This document shows, piece by piece, positions 53,221 to 61,294 of a DNA stretch of 64,000 nt. The notes under the pieces are model-generated. The model saw nothing but the letters and a program-made list of their open reading frames with translations, was not told the DNA's origin and ran no database searches. Within the stretch, counting starts at the first letter, position 1. Every line of letters begins with the position of its first letter. Origin of the DNA: Nocardia sp. NBC_01327 (lineage in GTDB: Bacteria; Actinomycetota; Actinomycetes; Mycobacteriales; Mycobacteriaceae); the NCBI RefSeq assembly GCF_035958815.1, contig NZ_CP108383.1, forward strand, positions 1,798,001 to 1,862,000. Reading direction: 5' to 3'. The position numbers and the translations under genes are program-made.

Positions 53221-53284
53221 CGAACAGCCCGTGCCCCTGCCGCGCAGCCTCGATGAGGGCTGTTCGGCAGGGGCACGGGCTGTT
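53221..53284. terminator. Bidirectional terminator with two competing hairpins
   Basis: The main hairpin pairs 53223-53242 with 53265-53284 over 20 perfect bases. The left arm's first ten bases, CGAACAGCCC (53221-53230), can instead pair with GGGCTGTTCG (53257-53266). It lies between convergent thioesterase and bkdC genes. Confidence 0.75.
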
Positions 53285-53291
53285 TCACCGG

Positions 53292-54599
53292 TCAGACGCG
53301 GCCGAGGAGGGTGAGGGGGTCCTCCAGGAGGGCGGCGATGCTGGCGAGGAAGCGGGAGCCCTGTTCGCCGTCGATGAGGCGGTGATCGAAGCTCAGGCCC
53401 AGGGTGGTGACCCAGCGGACCGCCAGTTCGTCGCGGTGCACCCAGGGGCGTTTGCGGATGGAGCCGAGGCACAGGATCGCGGCTTCGCCCGGATTCACCA
53501 GTGGCACACCGGTATCCACGCCGAAGACGCCGACATTGGTGATGGTGAAGGTGCCGCCGGTGAGTTCGGCGGGGGTGGCCCCGCCGCCGCGCGCGAGCTG
53601 CGCGATATCGCTGATCTCCTGGGACAGGGCGCGCAGGCTGTGCGAGTGCGCGTCCTTCAGATTGGGCACCATCAGCCCGCGTTCGGTGGCGACGGCGATG
53701 CCGAGATTCACATAGTGCTTGGTGACGATCTCCTGATTCGCCTCGTCCCAGGAGGCGTTCAGGTCCGGGAATTCGCTCAGCGCAACCAGTGTCGCCTTGG
53801 CGACCAGTGCCAGCGGCGTGAGCGTCAGCCCGGCGAAGGTGGGTGTCGCCCGCAGATGATCCAGCAGTTCCATGGAACCGGTGAAATCGGTGGTCACGAA
53901 GGTGCTGGCCTGCGGAATATGCTGGGCGCTCGCCACCATGGCCGCGGCCGTGCGCTTGCGGATTCCGGCGATGGGCGTGCGGGTTTCGCGCTCGGCGGGT
54001 ATCGGGCGGGCCGTGCTCGCGGCCGAGCCCACGGGTGTCACCGGCGGGGCGGTGTGGATCGGAATGACATCGGCCGCACGGGCATCCGGCCGCGCGCCGT
54101 GCAGATCGTTCAGGGTGACCGCACCCTCCGGACCGCTCCCGGCGACGGTCGTCAGATCGACGCCGATCTCGCGGGCCAGCTTGCGCGCACCGGGGGTGGC
54201 GGCGGGCCGTCCCATCGAGTCGCCCACCGGTGCACCGCTTCTCGTCCCCGCGGCCGGGGCGGCGGCCGCGCGGGCGCGCCGCGATACCGGTTCGCTGTCG
54301 GGTCCGTAGCCCACCAGCACCGCCTGCCGTTCGGCCGGCGCCTCCACCGCGGTCCCGATGCGAATGAGCGGTGCGCCCACCGGCACCGTATCGCCCGCCT
54401 GCGCGAGCAGCTCCAGCACGGTCCCGGCGAATGGGCTCGGCAGTGCCACCTGAGCTTTCGCGGTCTCGACCTCGGCGATGACCTGGTTCAATTCCACCGT
54501 ATCGCCGACCTGCACCTGCCACGACACCAATTCGGCATCGGCCAATCCCTCACCGAGGTCGGGCAATCGAAATTCCATGACGTGCTGCTGCTGTTCCAC
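53292..54599 (-). CDS. bkdC: 2-oxoacid dehydrogenase E2 (branched-chain acyltransferase) BkdC
   Basis: 435 residues from GTG 54599 (GGAGGA 7 nt upstream). Order: lipoyl domain with the lipoylated Lys in EVETAKAQVAL; an Ala/Pro/Thr-rich linker; an E3-binding domain (ATPGARKLAREIGVDLTTVA); and the catalytic domain ending in FDHRLIDGEQGSRFL (His and Asp of HxxxDG). It transfers the acyl group from E1 to CoA. Gene order E1alpha, E1beta, E2 and the divergent Lrp gene point to the branched-chain 2-oxoacid complex; a pyruvate or acetoin role is a less likely alternative. No E3 gene is present here. Confidence 0.9.
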   Translation of the reverse strand: MEQQQHVMEFRLPDLGEGLADAELVSWQVQVGDTVELNQVIAEVETAKAQVALPSPFAGTVLELLAQAGDTVPVGAPLIRIGTAVEAPAERQAVLVGYGPDSEPVSRRARAAAAPAAGTRSGAPVGDSMGRPAATPGARKLAREIGVDLTTVAGSGPEGAVTLNDLHGARPDARAADVIPIHTAPPVTPVGSAASTARPIPAERETRTPIAGIRKRTAAAMVASAQHIPQASTFVTTDFTGSMELLDHLRATPTFAGLTLTPLALVAKATLVALSEFPDLNASWDEANQEIVTKHYVNLGIAVATERGLMVPNLKDAHSHSLRALSQEISDIAQLARGGGATPAELTGGTFTITNVGVFGVDTGVPLVNPGEAAILCLGSIRKRPWVHRDELAVRWVTTLGLSFDHRLIDGEQGSRFLASIAALLEDPLTLLGRV

Positions 54600-54626
54600 C
54601 GAGCTTCCTCCGAAGGCATGTGACCG

Positions 54627-55610
54627 TTAGGCGGCGAGCGTGCGATCGACCGCGGCGAGAATGCGGTCGGGGTCGGGCAGGTGGTGCCGTTCGAGTTTAG
54701 CCGGGGGATAGGGGATGTCGAAGCCGCCGACGCGCAGGACCGGCGCTTCCAATTGATAGAAGCAGCGTTCGGTGATGCGGGCCGCGATCTCCGCGCCGAG
54801 TCCGCCGAATACCGGCGCCTCGTGCACAATAATCAACCGACCGGTCTTCATTACCGATGTTTCGATGGTGTCGAAATCGATCGGCGAAAGACTGCGCAGA
54901 TCGATCACCTCCAGCGAATGTCCTTCGCTCGCGGCAATATCGGCGGCGGTCAATGCGGTGGCGACCGTCCCGCCGTAGGCGACCACGGTGGCATCCTCGC
55001 CGCTGGTGCAGACCCGGGCCTGGTCCAGCGCGAGCCCCCCGTCCCGGTCGAGCTGCTCGAAATCGACCTCCGCCTTGTCCCAGTACCGCCGCTTGGGCTC
55101 GAAGAAGATGACCGGATCATCCAGTGCGACCGCCTGCCGGATCATGAGATACGCATCCGCTGGATTGCTCGGCGATACCACGCGCAGCCCCGCCGTATGT
55201 GCGAAATACGCTTCCGGAGATTCGGAGTGATGCTCCACCGACCCGATCCCGCCGCCGAACGGAATGCGAATGGTGATGGGCGCGACCACTTTTCCCTTGG
55301 TGCGATAGTGAATCTTCGCCACCTGGCAGACAATCTGGTCGAACGCCGGATACACGAATCCGTCGAACTGGATTTCGCATACCGGCCGCAGTCCGCGCAG
55401 CGCCATTCCGAAAGCCGTTCCGATGATTCCGGATTCGGCCAGCGGGGTGTCCATGACACGGCGGTTGCCGAAATCCTTCTGCAGCGTATCGGTGACCCGG
55501 AAGACTCCGCCGAGCCGGCCGATGTCCTCGCCCATCAGAATGACTTTGGGATCGTCCTCCAGGGCGCGCCGCATACCGAAATTGATCGCGCCCGCGAATG
55601 TCGTCTTCAT
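54627..55610 (-). CDS. bkdB: 2-oxoacid dehydrogenase E1 beta subunit BkdB
   Basis: 327 residues: ALEDDPKVILMGEDIGRLGG, DTPLAESGIIGTAFGMALRG (TPP-coordinating Glu region), EIQFDGFVYPAFDQIV, GGGIGSVEHHSESPEAYFAH, and the C-terminal transketolase domain (LIIVHEAPVFGGLGAEIAAR). Together with BkdA it decarboxylates branched-chain 2-oxoacids with thiamine diphosphate. The ATG at 55610 overlaps the bkdA stop (ATGA). bkdC starts 27 bp after its stop. Confidence 0.92.
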   Translation of the reverse strand: MKTTFAGAINFGMRRALEDDPKVILMGEDIGRLGGVFRVTDTLQKDFGNRRVMDTPLAESGIIGTAFGMALRGLRPVCEIQFDGFVYPAFDQIVCQVAKIHYRTKGKVVAPITIRIPFGGGIGSVEHHSESPEAYFAHTAGLRVVSPSNPADAYLMIRQAVALDDPVIFFEPKRRYWDKAEVDFEQLDRDGGLALDQARVCTSGEDATVVAYGGTVATALTAADIAASEGHSLEVIDLRSLSPIDFDTIETSVMKTGRLIIVHEAPVFGGLGAEIAARITERCFYQLEAPVLRVGGFDIPYPPAKLERHHLPDPDRILAAVDRTLAA

Positions 55611-56686
55611 GGCCGGACTCCCTCCAGATAGGCGGCGTACTCGCGGCGCTCCTGCTCGATGAGCCGGTGCGGGGTGGCGTAGACGTGCTCGAACAGTTCC
55701 GTCGGCTCCGGATCCGGCATGGTCAGCGTGGCGCTGCGCAGCCGGGCGGCGATCTCGTCGCCGCGCTGTTTCACCTGCTGCTCGAAATCGCTGTCCCACA
55801 GCCCCTCCCGCTCGAGCAGCCGGTGCAGCCGATCGATCGGGTCCCGCCGCTGCCACAGTTCCAGTTCGGCGGCGTCGCGATAGCGGGTGGGATCGTCGGC
55901 GGTGGTGTGCGGGCCCATCCGATAGGTGATGGCCTCGATGAACGACGGCCCGCCGCCGGTGCGGGCGCGAATGAGCGCCTGCCGGGTCACGGCCAGGACC
56001 GCGAGCGCGTCATTGCCGTCGACCTGGACGCCGGGAATGCCGTAGCCGATGGCCCGGCGCGCGATCGGGGTGGCGCTCTGCACCCGTGTGGGCGCGCTGA
56101 TCGCCCAGCCGTTGTTCTGGCAGAAGAACACCACCGGCGCACCCCAGGAGGAGGCGAAGCCGAGCGCCTCGGAGATATCGCCCTGACTGGTCGCGCCGTC
56201 GCCGAAGTAGGCGATGGTGGCGATCTCCGCGCCCTCGAGATGGGCGGCGTAGGCGTATCCGGTCGCGTGCAGCCCCTGCGCGCCGACCACGATCGCGGGA
56301 TTGGTCATCCGGTAAGCGTCTGCGTCCCAGCAGGAATGGGCGACGCCGCGCCAGAGCCGGGTCATATCCTCCGGGGGCACACCGCGGCAGTAGGCGACAG
56401 CGGCCTCGCGGTAGGAACAGAACACATAATCGTCGGCATGCAGGGCGTGGGCCGAGCCGACCTGCGCGGCCTCCTGGCCGAGCAGCGGTGGCCACAATCC
56501 CAACTGGCCCTGCCGCTGCAGTGCGGTGGCCTCGGTGTCGATCCGGCGGGCCACGACCATATCGGTGTACATGGCGCGCAGTTCGTCGCGGCCGATATCG
56601 GCCACCAGCGGGGCGTGCACACGATCGAATACGCGATGGCCGTCGGGCTGGACCAGCTGCACCGGGTAGGTGTTCTTTTCGGGCAT
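55607..56686 (-). CDS. bkdA: 2-oxoacid dehydrogenase E1 alpha subunit BkdA
   Basis: 359 residues from ATG 56686 (AGGAGG 8 nt upstream). TPP-binding motif FGDGATSQGDISEALGFASS ending at CQNN, substrate-channel HTTADDPTRYRD (phosphorylation-loop region in eukaryotes), and LWRGVAHSCWDADAY. The RMGPHTTADDPTRY stretch favours the branched-chain over the pyruvate type. First gene of the operon, opposite an Lrp/AsnC gene. Confidence 0.92.
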   Translation of the reverse strand: MPEKNTYPVQLVQPDGHRVFDRVHAPLVADIGRDELRAMYTDMVVARRIDTEATALQRQGQLGLWPPLLGQEAAQVGSAHALHADDYVFCSYREAAVAYCRGVPPEDMTRLWRGVAHSCWDADAYRMTNPAIVVGAQGLHATGYAYAAHLEGAEIATIAYFGDGATSQGDISEALGFASSWGAPVVFFCQNNGWAISAPTRVQSATPIARRAIGYGIPGVQVDGNDALAVLAVTRQALIRARTGGGPSFIEAITYRMGPHTTADDPTRYRDAAELELWQRRDPIDRLHRLLEREGLWDSDFEQQVKQRGDEIAARLRSATLTMPDPEPTELFEHVYATPHRLIEQERREYAAYLEGVRP

Positions 56687-56866
56687 TTGTCTCGCCTCCT
56701 CGAAACACCGGGTACACCGTTGTCGCCGTGGGATTGTGTCCCGTGGGCAACGATGTGTGTCCTGTATCACCCAGCATCCTCCGTTAAGCGATCTGCGCAA
56801 GTATCAAGGTCGAAACTGTGCAGAATGCTCGGTCAGTGCCGCGCTCGGCGTGTCATACTGCGTTTC

Positions 56867-57388
56867 ATGTCCAGTAATGAACCCGCTTCCGGGGCGATGG
56901 ACGCCACCGATGCCCGGCTGTTGCTGGAGCTGGTGGCCAACCCCCGGGCGACCGGGGTGGAATTGGCCGCGCGGCTCGGCCTCTCCCGCAATACCGTGCA
57001 GGCCAGATTGGCCAGATGGGAGGCGAACATGGTACTGGCCAGCTTCGAGCGGCGGGTGGAACCGCGGGCTCTGGGTTATCCGCTGGCAGCCTTTGTCGCC
57101 GTGGTCGTGGATCAGCACAAATTGGATGCGGTAGTGGCCGAATTGGCGCGGATTCCGGAGGTCACGGAGGTCTGCGGCATGACCGGTCCCACCGATCTGA
57201 CCGCTCGTGTCGTGGCTCAGGATGCCGATGACCTCTATCGGATCGCCGGGCACATACTCAAGATTCCCGGCGTGGAACGCACCAATATGGCCCTGATCAT
57301 GCGCTCGCTGGTCGGTCCGCGCACCACCCCGCTGCTCGATCGACTCGCCGGTGGGAACGGGAACCCGGGGACGAATTCGGACCAGTAG
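56867..57388 (+). CDS. Lrp/AsnC-family regulator, probably of the bkd operon
   Basis: 173 residues. AsnC-type HTH (DARLLLELVANPRATGVELA; ARLGLSRNTVQARLARWEAN) and RAM domain (VEPRALGYPLAAFVAVVVDQ; EVTEVCGMTGPTDLTARVVA). It diverges from bkdA across 180 bp, a BkdR-like arrangement; branched-chain amino acids are the likely ligands (inference). A -10-like CATACT lies 7 nt before the ATG. The intergenic stretch 56740-56810 is comparatively AT-rich and probably holds its site. Confidence 0.88.
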   Translation: MSSNEPASGAMDATDARLLLELVANPRATGVELAARLGLSRNTVQARLARWEANMVLASFERRVEPRALGYPLAAFVAVVVDQHKLDAVVAELARIPEVTEVCGMTGPTDLTARVVAQDADDLYRIAGHILKIPGVERTNMALIMRSLVGPRTTPLLDRLAGGNGNPGTNSDQ

Positions 57389-57458
57389 TACGAAACTCAG
57401 TCCAGTTTCGGCAGATTGGCTGGTGACCGCGAGGCCACTGGACCGGGACCATGACCCG

Positions 57459-58718
57459 ATGAGCACTACTACCGCCGACACTCCGGCCGTCCAGACCGCG
57501 CCCGCGGCGGGGATCGGGCAGCCGATCGGGGCCGGTATCGTCACCGCGCTGGTCGGCTTCACCAGTTCCTTCGCGGTGGTGCTCGGCGGACTGACCGCCA
57601 TGGGAGCGACTGCGGCACAGGCGGCTTCGGGACTACTCGCCGTCTGCGTCACCCAGGGCGTGGGCATGCTGATCCTGAGCCGGTACTACCGGATGCCGAT
57701 CACGCTGGCCTGGTCCACGCCGGGCGCGGCGCTGCTGGCCAGCACCGGGGCGGTCGCGGGCGGCTGGCCGGCGGCGGTCGGCGCCTTCGTGGTGGCGGGC
57801 CTGCTGATCGTGCTCACCGGGTTCTGGCAGCGACTCGGCTCGCTGATCGCGGCGATTCCGGTCGAGATCGCGCAGGCCATGCTGGCCGGGGTGCTGCTGC
57901 CGCTGTGCCTGGCGCCCATGCACGCGCTGACCGTCAGCCCGGCCGTGGTGGTTCCGGTGATCGTCACCTGGCTGGTGCTGCAGCGGTTCGCGGCGCGCTG
58001 GGCGGTGCTCGCGGCCTTCGCGGTGGCGGCGATCGGCGCGGGCATCGATATCGCGGTGACGCACCGCCACCTGAATGTCGCCGCCATGGCGCCGCGCATC
58101 GAATGGACTGTGCCGCACTGGAGTTGGCAGGCGCTGATCGGGGTGGCGGTGCCGCTGTACATCGTCACCATGGCGGCGCAGAACATTCCGGGCACGGCGG
58201 TCATGAGCTCGCTCGGGTACAAGGTGCCCTGGCGTGCGGCCATGGCGGTCACCGGTCTCGGGACCATCCTCGGTGCACCGGCGGGCGGACATGCCATCAA
58301 CCTGGCCGCCATCAGCGCGGCCCTGTCTGCCGCACCGTCCGCGCACCCGGATCCCAAGCGTCGCTGGATCGCCGCCGCCACGGCGGGCGGCATGTACCTA
58401 CTGCTGGCCCTGGCCTCCGGCGCATTGGTGACGCTGGTGGCGACCGCGCCCAAAGGTGTCCTGGAAACCGTTGCGGGACTAGCCCTTATCGCCACACTGG
58501 CCGGAGCCCTCACCTCCGCGCTGACCCGGCCGGAGCACCGCTCAGCGGCCGCGCTCACCTTCCTGGTCGCCGCCTCCGGCGTCACCCTGCTGGGCATCGG
58601 CGCCGCGTTCTGGGCCCTCGTGGCCGGGCTGGTGGTCCGCTGGCTGCTGCGCCCCCGCCCCGAACAGCCGCACCCGGCGAATCCCGCCGAGCCTGGCGCG
58701 GTGAATTCGGGCCAGTAG
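57459..58718 (+). CDS. BenE-family (benzoate:H+ symporter type) membrane transporter
   Basis: 419 residues, 12 or so membrane helices. Conserved BenE motifs: LVGFTSSFAVVLGGLTAMGA, RMPITLAWSTPGAALLAST, VEIAQAMLAGVLLPLC, TMAAQNIPGTAVMSSLGYK and GAPAGGHAINLAAISAA. Characterised BenE members take up benzoate with protons, but many homologues lie outside benzoate clusters and no benzoate catabolism genes are nearby. It follows the Lrp gene by 70 bp. Substrate uncertain. Confidence 0.88.
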   Translation: MSTTTADTPAVQTAPAAGIGQPIGAGIVTALVGFTSSFAVVLGGLTAMGATAAQAASGLLAVCVTQGVGMLILSRYYRMPITLAWSTPGAALLASTGAVAGGWPAAVGAFVVAGLLIVLTGFWQRLGSLIAAIPVEIAQAMLAGVLLPLCLAPMHALTVSPAVVVPVIVTWLVLQRFAARWAVLAAFAVAAIGAGIDIAVTHRHLNVAAMAPRIEWTVPHWSWQALIGVAVPLYIVTMAAQNIPGTAVMSSLGYKVPWRAAMAVTGLGTILGAPAGGHAINLAAISAALSAAPSAHPDPKRRWIAAATAGGMYLLLALASGALVTLVATAPKGVLETVAGLALIATLAGALTSALTRPEHRSAAALTFLVAASGVTLLGIGAAFWALVAGLVVRWLLRPRPEQPHPANPAEPGAVNSGQ

Positions 58719-58778
58719 GGCGCTGCGTAGGGTGGGGGAGTCTGTTCCGGCGTGGGGGTTCTGCGAAGAGGAGTTGGC

Positions 58779-59612
58779 TTGAGCGCGGTGCTGATTTCGG
58801 CCGAGGAGTTGCGGGAGTTGCTCGCCACCGGGGATTCCCGGGTCCGGGTACTGGATGTGCGGTGGGCGCTCGGCGATCCGGATGGGCCGCAGCACTATTT
58901 GGACGGGCACATTCCCGGTGCGGTGTTCGTCGATCTCGAGACCGAGCTGGCCGATCCGCCCTCGCCCGCCAAGGGCCGGCATCCCCTGCCCGAGCTCGCG
59001 CACCTGCAGAAATGCGCGCGCAGCTGGGGTCTGCGCACCGGTGACACGGTGGTCGCCTATGACGCGACCGGCGGTATGGCCGCGGCGCGCGTGTGGTGGC
59101 TGCTGCGCTGGGCCGGGGTGCCGCAGGTGCGCATCCTCGACGGCGGAATCCCGGCCTGGGAACGCGCCGGCGGCAAGGTGATCGCCGGGGAGGAGTCCGA
59201 TCCCGAAGCCGGTGACGTGGTCCTGACCCCCGGCGGCATGCCGGTGATCGATGCCGATGCGGCCGCCGGTTGGCACGGTGTCCTCCTCGATGCCCGCGCC
59301 GGTGAGCGCTATCGCGGCGAGGTCGAGCCCATCGATCCGCGCGCGGGCCACATCCCGGGCGCGATCAGTGCGCCGACGGCGGAAAACCTCACCGCCACAG
59401 GAGCTTTCAAGCCCGTCGACGAATTGCGTTCGCGCTTCACCGGATTGGGCGACGGCCCGGTCGCCGTCTACTGCGGCTCCGGTGTGACGGCCGCCCACGA
59501 GGTCGCCGCACTCGCGGTGGCCGGTATCGACGCCGCCCTCTACCCGGGCTCCTGGTCGCAGTGGTCCAACGACCCGAAGCGACCGGTCGCCACGGGTGCC
59601 GAACCGGCCTGA
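58779..59612 (+). CDS. Thiosulfate/3-mercaptopyruvate sulfurtransferase (rhodanese), intact
   Basis: 277 residues, two rhodanese domains. Domain 1 has the usual inactive loop (AYDATGGMAAARVWWLL). Domain 2 has the active-site loop VYCGSGVTAAH with catalytic Cys232. Also YLDGHIPGAVFVDLETELAD, RILDGGIPAWERAGG, and AGHIPGAISAPTAENLT. The CGSGVTA loop is typical of 3-mercaptopyruvate-type enzymes. TTG 58779 is chosen from GAAGAGGAG upstream. This contrasts with the cysteine-less sseA-type copy at 9872. Confidence 0.9.
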   Translation: MSAVLISAEELRELLATGDSRVRVLDVRWALGDPDGPQHYLDGHIPGAVFVDLETELADPPSPAKGRHPLPELAHLQKCARSWGLRTGDTVVAYDATGGMAAARVWWLLRWAGVPQVRILDGGIPAWERAGGKVIAGEESDPEAGDVVLTPGGMPVIDADAAAGWHGVLLDARAGERYRGEVEPIDPRAGHIPGAISAPTAENLTATGAFKPVDELRSRFTGLGDGPVAVYCGSGVTAAHEVAALAVAGIDAALYPGSWSQWSNDPKRPVATGAEPA

Positions 59613-59672
59613 TCGCTCGCTGGTGTGGATCCCGGCCAAAGGCATGCCGGGATGACGTGGGGTAGCAACCCC

Positions 59673-59777
59673 GGCTCGATGATGAGGGACGGCCATCCGG
59701 GCTGGATGACGAGGGACGGCCACCCGGGCTGGATGACGCGGGTGGCTACCGGGCTGGATAGAGAGGGGCGGCTATCG
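59673..59777. repeat. Degenerate 25-27 bp tandem repeats
   Basis: Four head-to-tail units: 59673-59699, 59700-59726, 59727-59751 and 59752-59777. All begin GGCT(C/G)GAT; three contain GAT(G/C)A(T/C)G(A/C)G and all end in CCG or TCG. A fifth partial unit (GGGATGACGTGGGG) precedes them. They lie between the rhodanese stop and the convergent nuclease gene. No gene is seen in this gap. Confidence 0.7.
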
Positions 59778-59797
59778 GCTAGCCGGGTATGTCTGGG

Positions 59798-60562
59798 CTA
59801 TGGGCAGGTGCGGGAGATGCGTTGCAGGGCGGTGCGATCGGCGGCGGTCAGCGGTAGGTCGTAGTGGGTGGCGACGGTGAGGTATTTGCCGGCGTAGAAG
59901 CAGCGGTTGGCGCGGGCGGGCGGTAGCCAGTCGCCGGGGGTCTGATCGCTCTTGGCCTGGTTGGCTTTTCCGTCCACGGCGAGCAGGTTGTAGTCGAGAT
60001 CGTTGGCGAAACGCATGCGGCGCTCCAGGGGCCAGCTCGACGCACCAAGATCCCAGGCGGCGGCCAGCGGGAAGACATGGTCGATCTGCACGGCGCGGGC
60101 ATCGGCCTTGTCGAAGGTGATGCGCTGCCCGGTATAGGGATCGTCGAGGGTGCCGCCGACCACCACGCAGTTGCGGGTGCCGGGCCGGAAGGCGGCCGCC
60201 GAAAGTTGGCGGGCCAGTACATTATTGCGGGTATCGCAGCCGTCGTGCCCGCCCGGACCGTCGTGATCGTCACTCCACGCGGGCCCGAAGACGCAGCCCT
60301 GCCCCGATTTACAGCCGCGCTCATAGCCGCCCGGCCGGGTCCGCTTGGGCACCATGCGCGCAACGGCCAGCAGCTCCTCCAGATGCGCCCGGCTGGGACT
60401 GCCCGGCGCGGGCGGAACCGACCCCGGCAGTACCGAACACCCGGAAGCGCTGAACGCCAGGAGTACGGCCCCGGCCATCGCGAGCACCGCGCACCACACC
60501 GATCGACCGCGCCGCCGGGCGGGAAGTCGATTCGGTACCGCGGGGATTCGGTGCTGCCGCAC
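59798..60562 (-). CDS. Secreted/lipoprotein HNH nuclease (DUF1524 family)
   Basis: 254 residues. A basic N-terminus and hydrophobic core (VWCAVLAMAGAVLLAFSASG) end at an ASGC lipobox-like site, so the protein is probably exported and perhaps lipid-anchored. The catalytic part is DUF1524-like: QIDHVFPLAAAWDLGA (HNH His), an Asn-rich helix (RRMRFANDLDYNLLAV), and KSDQTPGDWLPPARANRC. Extra cysteines (RGCKSGQGCVFG; GCDTRNN) fit an extracytoplasmic protein. Such proteins are common in actinobacteria as extracellular nucleases. Start: GTG 60562. Confidence 0.87.
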   Translation of the reverse strand: MRQHRIPAVPNRLPARRRGRSVWCAVLAMAGAVLLAFSASGCSVLPGSVPPAPGSPSRAHLEELLAVARMVPKRTRPGGYERGCKSGQGCVFGPAWSDDHDGPGGHDGCDTRNNVLARQLSAAAFRPGTRNCVVVGGTLDDPYTGQRITFDKADARAVQIDHVFPLAAAWDLGASSWPLERRMRFANDLDYNLLAVDGKANQAKSDQTPGDWLPPARANRCFYAGKYLTVATHYDLPLTAADRTALQRISRTCP

Positions 60563-60610
60563 CGTCCTAGATCTACCCGATCGAGCCGGTGACAGCCCGC
60601 ATCGGCGACA

Positions 60611-60659
60611 CTTCGCACCCGCCGCGCCGTCGAATGATCGTCGGCGAGCGGGTGCGAAG
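60611..60659 (-). terminator. Hairpin downstream of the hypothetical gene at 60668
   Basis: CTTCGCACCCGC (60611-60622) pairs with GCGGGTGCGAAG (60648-60659), 12 perfect bp with a 25-nt loop that contains minor pairing. It starts 8 nt after the stop of the minus-strand gene. Confidence 0.6.
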
Positions 60660-60667
60660 GTGACCGG

Positions 60668-61030
60668 CTAGGACCAGGCGTGTGCGAGGAGATCGTCCGC
60701 CGAAGCCTCGGTGAGCTGCGGTGGGAAGCGCATGGCCGCGATGGATTGTGGTCGCGCGCCGTCATGGCCGATGAGCCAGGAACCGCCGCGGTCCTCGCAT
60801 TCGGCGATCTTGGCGAAAGTGGTGAGCAGGAAGGTAATGGCTTCGCGTGGTTCCATGGTGCGCGCCAGTCGCTGGGATTCTCCGGGGCGGGACAGATCGA
60901 GCCACACCCCCGATTGCCCGTCCAGGCGCATCCCCACGATTTTCGTCGTGTCCACGAACGTGAATCTTCGTCGTTCCCACGGCGTTGTCGGCGTGAAGGA
61001 CTGCTCTAACACTTGGAGCAGGATCGTCAT
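60668..61030 (-). CDS. Conserved hypothetical protein
   Basis: 120 residues from ATG 61030 (GGGAGG 8 nt upstream). Strand-rich first half (RRRFTFVDTTKIVGMRLDGQ; VWLDLSRPGESQRLAR) and a helical second half (EAITFLLTTFAKIAECEDRG). No signal or membrane segment, no recognised family; the good ribosome binding site and terminator support a real gene. The next 264 bp (61031-61294) up to the helicase gene are gene-free and include a short AT-rich stretch around 61185-61215 that may hold promoters. Confidence 0.72.
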   Translation of the reverse strand: MTILLQVLEQSFTPTTPWERRRFTFVDTTKIVGMRLDGQSGVWLDLSRPGESQRLARTMEPREAITFLLTTFAKIAECEDRGGSWLIGHDGARPQSIAAMRFPPQLTEASADDLLAHAWS

Positions 61031-61294
61031 CTTCACTGCCTCCCTCGGTATCGATATTGCCACGGCTCCGGATTGAGTCGCGGTGGATTTTTCAGGGTGC
61101 GCCCCGCGCGGCTGCCAAAATGCACAGCCAAGCCCGCCGTATGCGGTGACCAGGGGTTATCTCAGTATGTGCCGGATTCGGGCAGAAATAAAGACCCGGT
61201 ATGTGTCGTGATTTGCCTGGTTGCGAAGGGGTAGTCGCAAAGCCTCGCCGCGGGGGCCGATCGGGCTGTCGGACCGGACTGATTGGATAGGCGG

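Noticed and set aside
54627..56686. E1/E2 genes considered as a pyruvate or acetoin dehydrogenase
   Set aside because: The E1 is split into alpha and beta with branched-chain-like motifs and lies next to an Lrp regulator; no acetoin genes are present. The pyruvate option is not fully excluded.
55598..56866. Open frame antisense to bkdA that could extend the Lrp regulator at its N-terminus by over 400 residues
   Set aside because: The extension is a mirror of the conserved E1 alpha gene. The Lrp family is about 150-170 residues long and its HTH begins just after ATG 56867.
57459..58718. BenE-type transporter considered as part of a benzoate degradation cluster
   Set aside because: No benzoate dioxygenase or catechol pathway genes were found in the window.
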